A DNA stretch of 5,848 nucleotides from JAMCRD01 sp964633405 (lineage in GTDB: Bacteria > Patescibacteriota > Minisyncoccia > UBA6257 > Colwellbacteraceae), in contig CAZWFV010000022.1 in assembly GCA_964633405.1 (NCBI GenBank), positions 1 to 5,848 on the forward strand, given 5' to 3'. How positions within the stretch are numbered: the stretch's first letter is position 1; each line of letters opens with the position of its first letter. The position numbers were made by a program, and so were the translations under genes. The notes below the pieces were generated by a model. It searched no databases. It was not told the DNA's origin and saw only the letters and a program-made list of their open reading frames with translations. Shown piece after piece: positions 1-3,400 of this stretch.

Positions 1-1
1 C

Positions 2-1210
2 GCCGTCGCTGTAACCGACCAGCAACTCGTCGTTCTCTCCGGCCCGGCCCATTATGGCTATGGATATCTTCAGGTTCACGCTCTGCACGGATGAGGTGGC
101 GCTCCTCGGCTGATCCGGCTGGAAGCCGGAAACCACCAGCACCTTCCGCGTATCGTATATGTTGCCGATCGGGCTGGTCGTGCTCGTAGAGCCGCCGGTA
201 CCGCTGTCGATGGTCGGGAGGGTCGCACCCGGACTGGGTTGGGTCGGAGTGGAGGTGGTGGTCGTACTACCTGGCGGAGTCGCAGGAGAAGTTTGTGTGG
301 CAGGAGGATTGTTGGGGGTGGTTGTGGTCGTTGGCGTCTGCCCCCCACTGGCGGCGCCGCTGTAGGAAGTATCGGTCTGGGGTGTTGACTGCGAGGTGGT
401 AGAGGCGGAAGCTGCGGCATTGTTGTCGGTCACGGAGGAGAGGGGTGGGGTCGTTGATGGAGTTAGGGTAGGAGTGGTGCTATCTGCGGTCTGGGCCAAG
501 GCTACTTGTACCAGTCCGCTAAATATTCTTGTCACCTCCGACAGAAAGGAATTGGACCTAAGTCGCGAGGTTGAGCTGCCGGTCGACGTAGTCGTGCTTC
601 CGGCAGGCTGCGGAGTCGTGGAAGAGGTTTGTGCGGGAGCAGTTGGGGTTGTCGAAGCCGAGCCTCCGGACGAAGGGGCCGCAGTGGGAACGTCTGATGA
701 TGAAGGGGGGTTAGAAGGAGTTATGGTCGCGGGGATAGTATCGGTGGAGGTAGCAATATTATTATTATTCGAAGACGATGCGATTGTTGTTGTAACCGTG
801 GATGGGATCGTCGACGGGCTGGCTTGGGGCAAGGGGTAGGTAAAGGCCGAGTTGTCGACGTTGAAATCGCTGACTTGGGCGCTGCCGCCCAGATCTATCG
901 TCTTTACGTTTACCGCATCATACCAGTTCGTGGGCGACACGGTTGTGGTGGTTGATATCTGCCCTCCCGGCGAAGGTAAAAGCTCGCCGCTTATCACCGT
1001 GGGCATGAACTTTACGGTGTTTATATGCGGGGAGTCGGCGACGGCTATGATCGGCACGGCTATAACGACAGCGATTGAACCTATGACTATGGCCAGGCCA
1101 TACTGCGAGGTCTTGATGAAGAGTTTAAGCGCGTTGTAGTGCCACTTAATCTCCTTTTCCGCTATCTTTACCTGTCGCTTTATCGGCGGTATTACATCGT
1201 AAATTAACAT
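2..1210 (-). CDS. N-terminally anchored surface protein with long Ser/Thr/Pro-rich stalk (3' end beyond window)
   Basis: An open frame of 403 codons without a stop runs from an ATG at 1210 to the left edge, so the C-terminus is missing. The ATG directly follows an in-frame TAG, which fixes the start. Residues 1-37 are basic and amphipathic (MLIYDVIPPIKRQ...), residues about 38-58 form one transmembrane helix (GLAIVIGSIAVVIAVPIIAVA), so the predicted topology is N-inside, C-outside. Residues about 64-123 look beta-rich, with a WYD at 96-98 and IDLGG at 105-109. Residues about 124-348 are dominated by Thr, Ser, Pro, Ala and Gly with runs of Thr and Asn, as in flexible, often O-glycosylated stalks. 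An unusual non-repetitive island lies at about 216-241 (RLRSNSF...LVQVALAQ). From about 349 (NIYDTRKVLVVSGF) an ordered domain begins that continues past the edge. Low-complexity codon choice is mixed, so it is not a DNA microsatellite. I do not recognise the family; a cell-surface or appendage-associated role is inference. Confidence 0.85.
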   Translation of the reverse strand, partial: MLIYDVIPPIKRQVKIAEKEIKWHYNALKLFIKTSQYGLAIVIGSIAVVIAVPIIAVADSPHINTVKFMPTVISGELLPSPGGQISTTTTVSPTNWYDAVNVKTIDLGGSAQVSDFNVDNSAFTYPLPQASPSTIPSTVTTTIASSSNNNNIATSTDTIPATITPSNPPSSSDVPTAAPSSGGSASTTPTAPAQTSSTTPQPAGSTTTSTGSSTSRLRSNSFLSEVTRIFSGLVQVALAQTADSTTPTLTPSTTPPLSSVTDNNAAASASTTSQSTPQTDTSYSGAASGGQTPTTTTTPNNPPATQTSPATPPGSTTTTSTPTQPSPGATLPTIDSGTGGSTSTTSPIGNIYDTRKVLVVSGFQPDQPRSATSSVQSVNLKISIAIMGRAGENDELLVGYSDG

Positions 1211-1308
1211 CTATCTTGGTAGGCGATTATCTCTAATACTAACTGTTTTATCCCCTTAATCACAAGGGAGTTGTTCACTAACGGCGGCCTTAGGTCCGCT
1301 ATAACCAT
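1204..1308 (-). CDS. doubtful 34-residue ORF overlapping the start of the stalk-protein gene
   Basis: This ORF begins with ATG at 1308 and ends with TAA at 1204-1206, 7 bases inside the following gene (ATGTTAA, where TGT TAA of this ORF overlaps ATG TTA of the next). The product (MVIADLRPPLVNNSLVIKGI...IIAYQDRC) is mixed hydrophobic and charged and reads like protein rather than random sequence. Such a stop/start overlap is the classic arrangement for translational coupling, which would make it a leader peptide or a small upstream gene. Against it: there is no Shine-Dalgarno sequence before the ATG, no clear promoter, and it is very short. I do not recognise it, and it could be chance. Confidence 0.25.
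   Translation of the reverse strand: MVIADLRPPLVNNSLVIKGIKQLVLEIIAYQDRC
1226..1231 (-). promoter_or_regulatory. weak -10 candidate for the stalk-protein gene
   Basis: On the minus strand GATAAT lies 15 bases before the ATG at 1210, which would give an untranslated leader of about 8-9 bases. No convincing -35 is found 16-18 bases upstream, and no strong Shine-Dalgarno sequence precedes the ATG. Apart from this and the doubtful small ORF, the 124-base stretch 1211-1334 shows no clear element. Confidence 0.25.
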
Positions 1309-1334
1309 GGTCTTAACGCCGGTGGAGCTGTTGA

Positions 1335-1703
1335 TTATGATTCGCCGAAGAGGCGGTAGTGGTATACGATGGCTAAATATATCAACGCCAGCATGAAGAA
1401 ACTGGCTAGGCCGGCGCCGATAGCCAGCCTTGACCCGACACGGGGCGCAAGATAGGCGACGATGATCATGTAGGGAACCCAGGAGACGATTGTGCCGGTC
1501 AGCACGAACCAGGCATGTTGGCCGACGGCTCCACCGCCGCGCGATTCGCCTATGAATATGTATGCCACCAGGGTAAAGACCGGTATAAGAGTGGCAAATC
1601 CGGAGAGGAGCCTTGAACCGTTTTCCTCAAGCACGACGATAAGAGTAGTGAATATGCCGCCGACCAGGAAATAAAGCAGATAACTCTTCAGTTGAGGCCA
1701 CAT
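1335..1703 (-). CDS. small integral membrane protein, GlpM/DUF3147-like
   Basis: This 122-residue protein consists almost entirely of four hydrophobic helices at about 7-25, 33-52, 62-84 and 91-114, with short loops, so it should be an inner-membrane protein. The segment LLSGFATLIPVFTLVAYIFIG (from about residue 32) resembles the GlpM family signature, in which a Gly-Leu-x-Pro-x-(F/Y)-x-x-(F/L) helix follows the first helix, and the length (about 110-125) fits that family. GlpM-type proteins have no established biochemical activity; in Pseudomonas one was linked to alginate production. The family call is from recognition and is moderate. The ATG at 1703 has no Shine-Dalgarno at normal spacing; a -10 box ends 6 bases before it, so a leaderless transcript is likely. 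It is divergent from the phosphatase gene that begins at 1728. No terminator is evident after its stop at 1335-1337. Confidence 0.8.
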   Translation of the reverse strand: MWPQLKSYLLYFLVGGIFTTLIVVLEENGSRLLSGFATLIPVFTLVAYIFIGESRGGGAVGQHAWFVLTGTIVSWVPYMIIVAYLAPRVGSRLAIGAGLASFFMLALIYLAIVYHYRLFGES

Positions 1704-1719
1704 GCCCCTATTATATAAT
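1692..1719 (+). promoter_or_regulatory. promoter of the BcrC-like gene, predicted leaderless
   Basis: TTGAGG (1692-1697), a 16-base spacer and a perfect TATAAT (1714-1719) precede the ATG at 1728 by 8 bases. The predicted start of transcription falls at about 1726-1728, leaving no room for a ribosome binding site. The -35 lies inside the first codons of the divergent gene. Confidence 0.6.
1710..1715 (-). promoter_or_regulatory. -10 box for the GlpM-like gene, shared with the opposite strand
   Basis: Minus-strand TATAAT ends 6 bases before the ATG at 1703, so the expected transcription start coincides with the A of the start codon (leaderless mRNA). The box is half of the perfect palindrome ATTATATAAT (1710-1719). 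The -35 region is poor (TGGAAT-like at best). Confidence 0.55.
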
Positions 1720-1727
1720 GTGTAGCA

Positions 1728-2192
1728 ATGGATTCCATAGTTATATTCTCCGCCCAGTATCTCTATCTTGTCGCCCTGGCTGTAGCCGTGATCTATTTCC
1801 TGACCCAGCCGGGTGCTATCCGTAAGAGTATGGCCATCTGCGCCGTCATTGTAGCGCCGCTGTCCTATCTGATCTCACGGATCGCGGCCCTCTTTTATTA
1901 TGACTCGCGTCCGTTCGTCGTCGGTCACTTCGCTCCCCTCTTCGCCCACGCGGCGGACAACGGATTTCCTTCCGACCACGTGCTCCTGATCGGAGCGGCG
2001 GCTACCATCGTCTGGTTCTATAACAGGAAGCTGAGTGCCGTGCTCTGGGCGTTTGCGCTCCTGATCGGCTCGGCGCGAATCTACGCGGGCGTGCATCATG
2101 CCGTCGATATCGCCGGCAGCATCGCCATCGTATTGATCTCAGGTGTGATATATCACCTGATAATGAAGAGGAGGAAGGGCCGGGTCACCTGA
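1728..2192 (+). CDS. PAP2-superfamily phosphatase, BcrC/YbjG-like undecaprenyl-diphosphatase
   Basis: A polytopic membrane enzyme of 154 residues that most likely hydrolyses undecaprenyl pyrophosphate to undecaprenyl phosphate, recycling the lipid carrier of wall and glycan synthesis, with the active site on the outer face of the membrane. The PAP2 motifs are visible: R61-P62 in YYDSRPF (motif 1; the usual upstream Lys is absent, as in the BcrC subgroup), F80-P81-S82-D83-H84 (motif 2), and R117-x5-H123-x3-D127 (motif 3). The block HAADNGFPSDH is very close to that of BcrC/YbjG, which separates it from generic PAP2 proteins. Helices lie at about 8-25, 35-55, 85-98, 102-116 and 128-147. The tail MKRRKGR is basic and cytosolic. 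The length is slightly short for BcrC (about 165-195). The last 8 bases overlap the convergent small gene that ends at 2185. Substrate specificity is inferred from family only. Confidence 0.9.
   Translation: MDSIVIFSAQYLYLVALAVAVIYFLTQPGAIRKSMAICAVIVAPLSYLISRIAALFYYDSRPFVVGHFAPLFAHAADNGFPSDHVLLIGAAATIVWFYNRKLSAVLWAFALLIGSARIYAGVHHAVDIAGSIAIVLISGVIYHLIMKRRKGRVT
2139..2160 (+). repeat. inverted repeat in the 3' part of the phosphatase gene
   Basis: TCAGGTG (2139-2145) and CACCTGA (2154-2160) are perfect 7-base inverted arms around an 8-base loop. The centre also holds the perfect 12-base palindrome GTGATATATCAC. TCACCTGA recurs at 2185-2192 over the stop codon, so the left arm has two possible partners in the RNA. 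Confidence 0.5.
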
Positions 2193-2205
2193 CCCTTCTT
2201 CCTTT
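2167..2205 (+). terminator. hairpin shared by two convergent, overlapping gene ends
   Basis: A 13-pair stem (2167-2179 with 2193-2205, two G-U pairs on the plus strand) encloses a 13-base loop that contains the plus-strand stop TGA at 2190-2192. On the minus strand the two G-U pairs become A-C mismatches, but most of the stem remains, and a smaller palindrome GGGTCA/TGACCC sits in the middle. It marks the 3' end of both the phosphatase gene and the 48-residue gene. No clean run of T follows on either side, so it may act as a 3'-end stabiliser rather than a classic intrinsic terminator. Confidence 0.5.
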
Positions 2206-2331
2206 AAGATGTTTGAAAAATTCTATTTGCCTCAACCGCTTCAGGGCGTCTTTTTTGGTTCGGTAAGAGCCGAATCGCCTGCCGGTCGTCTCGGACAACA
2301 CCACGTATTTACCTTGGATCTTCTTGATCAC
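2185..2331 (-). CDS. 48-residue basic protein of unknown function, GTG start, leaderless
   Basis: A GTG at 2331 opens 48 codons ending in TGA at 2185-2187. The product has 16 Lys/Arg and only 3 acidic residues. Its layout is clear: strand KYVVLSE (8-14), turn TTG, strand RRFGSYR (18-24), then helix KKDALKRLRQIEFFKHLK (26-43). A beta-hairpin followed by a basic helix ending in RQIE-x-x-KH is a pattern I associate with small conserved proteins of phages and Patescibacteria; its function is not known, and nucleic-acid binding is only a guess from the charge. An in-frame TAA lies 4-6 bases upstream of the GTG, so no longer form exists. TATAAT at 2339-2344 (minus) ends 7 bases before the GTG, implying a leaderless mRNA. 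The 3' end overlaps the convergent phosphatase gene by 8 bases. A 62-codon plus-strand frame over the same DNA is its shadow. Confidence 0.75.
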   Translation of the reverse strand: MIKKIQGKYVVLSETTGRRFGSYRTKKDALKRLRQIEFFKHLKGRRVR

Positions 2332-2338
2332 AACTTAT

Positions 2339-2344
2339 ATTATA
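2339..2344 (-). promoter_or_regulatory. -10 box for the 48-residue gene, part of a second palindromic -10
   Basis: Minus-strand TATAAT is separated from the GTG at 2331 by 7 bases, the usual distance to a transcription start. It overlaps the plus-strand TATAAT at 2341-2346; together they form the palindrome ATTATAAT (2339-2346). No convincing -35 is visible. Confidence 0.5.
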
Positions 2345-2346
2345 AT
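2341..2346 (+). promoter_or_regulatory. -10 box for the NlpC/P60-like gene
   Basis: Plus-strand TATAAT would start transcription at about 2353, giving a leader of roughly 60 bases before the ATG at 2413. The leader holds a small AGGAT/ATCCT hairpin (2366-2382 region) and an AGGAGG at 2389-2394. The -35 region is weak. Confidence 0.45.
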
Positions 2347-2388
2347 CCCAGCCATTTTATTCCGGAGGATTGTTGCTATCCTTTAGGC

Positions 2389-2394
2389 AGGAGG
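2389..2394 (+). promoter_or_regulatory. perfect Shine-Dalgarno AGGAGG at unusually long spacing
   Basis: AGGAGG(T) matches the anti-Shine-Dalgarno of 16S rRNA, but 18 bases separate it from the ATG at 2413. No ATG, GTG or TTG lies at the usual 5-9 bases in any frame, and an in-frame TAA at 2395-2397 excludes an extension. It is the strongest ribosome-binding-site match seen near a start here. Confidence 0.45.
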
Positions 2395-2412
2395 TAACGC
2401 CACTCAAAACAA

Positions 2413-2907
2413 ATGCCCAGAAGCACCGCAATCGCCGACCGCCTGGATACCTATCTAGCCCTGGTCCGCAACAGTGTCGGTTCCAGACTGTTTCGCAACG
2501 CCTTCTTCGTGATCGGCGGCAGAAAACGCGACGTTCTGCGAGACGGTAATCTGTCCTGCGCGATGTACGTCTCATCGATTCTGTTACTGCTCAAACTGAT
2601 CTCTGCGACGCACACTACCGTAAAAGGTACGATGGAAGATATGGTCAAGTCCGGCTGGATGCCAATCAGCCGACCCAGGGTGGGCTGCGTACTGATCTGG
2701 GAAACCAAGACCTTCAGAGCGAGTGGCGAGAGCCATAGACACATCGGCTTCTATGTCGGGGGCAATAAAGCCGTGAGCAACAGTTCCAAGAAGGGTTATC
2801 CGGTAACCCATCACTGGACATTCGGCCGGTCGGGTACAAGACCAAGGAGGAGAATCGAGGTCATGTACTGGAACAGCCGGCTGGATAAGTCCGCCGGCAA
2901 ACATTAA
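2413..2907 (+). CDS. NlpC/P60-like (papain-fold) cysteine hydrolase
   Basis: The 164-residue product has the spacing of an NlpC/P60-type fold: a nucleophile region GNLSCAMYVSSIL with Cys49 at the head of a hydrophobic helix, a strand region with GW at 81-82 and VGCVLIWE at 90-97 (matching the usual p-GD-vlvf element, but with Cys92 in place of Asp), then His110 in HIGFYVGGNKAVSNSS, where H-x-GFY-x-G is the second catalytic element. Asn123 or His133/His134 could be the third polar residue. Family members cut peptide or amide bonds in cell-wall peptides, yet many act on other substrates. There is no signal peptide or membrane anchor, so the protein may be cytosolic or exported by another route. 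The C-terminus is basic (RPRRRIEV). ATG at 2413 is the first possible start after an in-frame TAA at 2395. Fold assignment is by motif recognition; the substrate is unknown. Confidence 0.65.
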   Translation: MPRSTAIADRLDTYLALVRNSVGSRLFRNAFFVIGGRKRDVLRDGNLSCAMYVSSILLLLKLISATHTTVKGTMEDMVKSGWMPISRPRVGCVLIWETKTFRASGESHRHIGFYVGGNKAVSNSSKKGYPVTHHWTFGRSGTRPRRRIEVMYWNSRLDKSAGKH

Positions 2908-2950
2908 GCAGAGAGTGTCCAGTGTATGCACGGAAAATACATCCCGTCTA

Positions 2951-2959
2951 TGGTAGAAT
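2951..2959 (+). promoter_or_regulatory. extended -10 promoter (TGG-TAGAAT), predicted leaderless
   Basis: TGGTAGAAT combines an extended -10 TGn element with TAGAAT (2954-2959). Seven bases then lead to the ATG at 2967, so transcription should begin at or next to the start codon. No good -35 is seen, as is common for extended -10 promoters. Confidence 0.5.
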
Positions 2960-2966
2960 TTAAGCC

Positions 2967-2996
2967 ATGGCTGACCTAGAAGAGATTAGGAAGGAA
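2967..2996 (+). other. orphan start: ATG and ten codons that do not continue in frame
   Basis: ATG GCT GAC ... encodes MADLEEIRKE, a convincing protein N-terminus placed correctly behind an extended -10. In its own frame it continues as IAPGAHLPGSVLRG and stops after 24 residues, with no protein-like character after residue about 11. Removing one A from the AAA at 2995-2997 joins it to the downstream helical frame as ...RKELLQARIS, a continuous amphipathic helix. It is thus either the true start of the next gene (frameshift) or the remnant of another gene fused to it. Confidence 0.5.
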
Positions 2997-2997
2997 A

Positions 2998-3348
2998 TTG
3001 CTCCAGGCGCGCATCTCCCAGGCTCAGTCCTCAGGGGCTGATATGAGCGCTGCCCTATCGACCCTGGCCGACCTGAATTCCAAAACGGCTGACGCAAACA
3101 CTCAGGCCCAAGCGGCAATCAGCGAAGTGGTAAATCTGCAACCGGACAAAGGCAACCAGACTCAGATGCACTCCAACACGGCGGCACTCAAGGACGCGCG
3201 GTCAAAACTCATCAACGCCCAGCACGACCTCATCGCTGCCCGCAAGGATGTAGGGGTGATCATAAGAGCCATCGAGGGCATCGGCAACGGCGCCAGCGCC
3301 ACTTCGACTAATTCAGCTTCCACCAGCAGCGCGACGACCTCGCCGTAA
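2998..3348 (+). CDS. Ala/Ser/Thr-rich helical protein, apparent N-terminal truncation or frameshift
   Basis: From a TTG at 2998 the frame encodes 116 residues, mostly helical and rich in Ala, Gln, Asn and Thr: LLQARISQAQSSGADMSAALSTLADLNSKTADANTQAQ..., then a second helix block ALKDARSKLINAQHDLIAARKDV and a Ser/Thr/Ala tail (about 98-116). This resembles the C-terminal half of exported helical proteins common in Parcubacteria, which normally carry a signal peptide and about 100 further residues upstream; none of that is present. The frame is open upstream only to a TAG at 2977. AGGAAGG lies 3 bases before the TTG, too close for a good ribosome site. The likely start is the ATG at 2967, one base out of frame. 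It ends 22 bases before a strong terminator. Function unknown; it may be a pseudogene. Confidence 0.6.
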   Translation: MLQARISQAQSSGADMSAALSTLADLNSKTADANTQAQAAISEVVNLQPDKGNQTQMHSNTAALKDARSKLINAQHDLIAARKDVGVIIRAIEGIGNGASATSTNSASTSSATTSP

Positions 3349-3369
3349 GAGACGGTCCGAACCTAACCG

Positions 3370-3400
3370 ATATAAAATGCGCCTTGGGCGCATTTTATAT
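3370..3400. terminator. bidirectional intrinsic terminator between convergent genes
   Basis: ATATAAAATGCGCC (3370-3383) and its perfect complement (3387-3400) form a 14-pair stem with loop TTG. The core GCGCC/GGCGC is GC-rich and is flanked by A- and T-rich arms, so either strand ends in a U-rich stretch (ATTTTATATTT on plus, ATTTTATAT on minus). The pyrG stop codon (3395-3397) lies inside the stem. Confidence 0.9.

Noticed and set aside
181..480. Possible tandem repeat or CRISPR-like array in the ACC/TCC-rich stretch
   Set aside because: There is no constant repeat unit or regular spacing; the pattern comes from Thr/Ser/Pro codons with varied third bases.
159..1139. Three plus-strand open frames (159-365, 396-839, 852-1139) rich in Val, Gly and Glu
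   Set aside because: They are the antisense of the Thr/Ser/Pro-rich minus-strand gene: complements of ACC, TCC and CCG codons give Val/Gly/Arg-rich translations. The minus frame is open across the whole stretch and has a real N-terminus.
1253..1268. CCCTT-AATCAC-AAGGG hairpin as terminator of the GlpM-like gene
   Set aside because: The stem is only 5 pairs, no T-run follows, and it lies about 70 bases past the stop.
2209..2397. Plus-strand 62-codon frame between the phosphatase and NlpC/P60-like genes
   Set aside because: It has no protein-like features or ribosome site, while the opposite strand encodes the better-supported 48-residue protein with its own promoter.
2967..2996. MADLEEIRKE as the start of a lysyl-tRNA synthetase gene
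   Set aside because: Some lysS products begin in a similar way, but ten residues with a common charged-helix pattern are too few to name a gene, and nothing after them resembles it.
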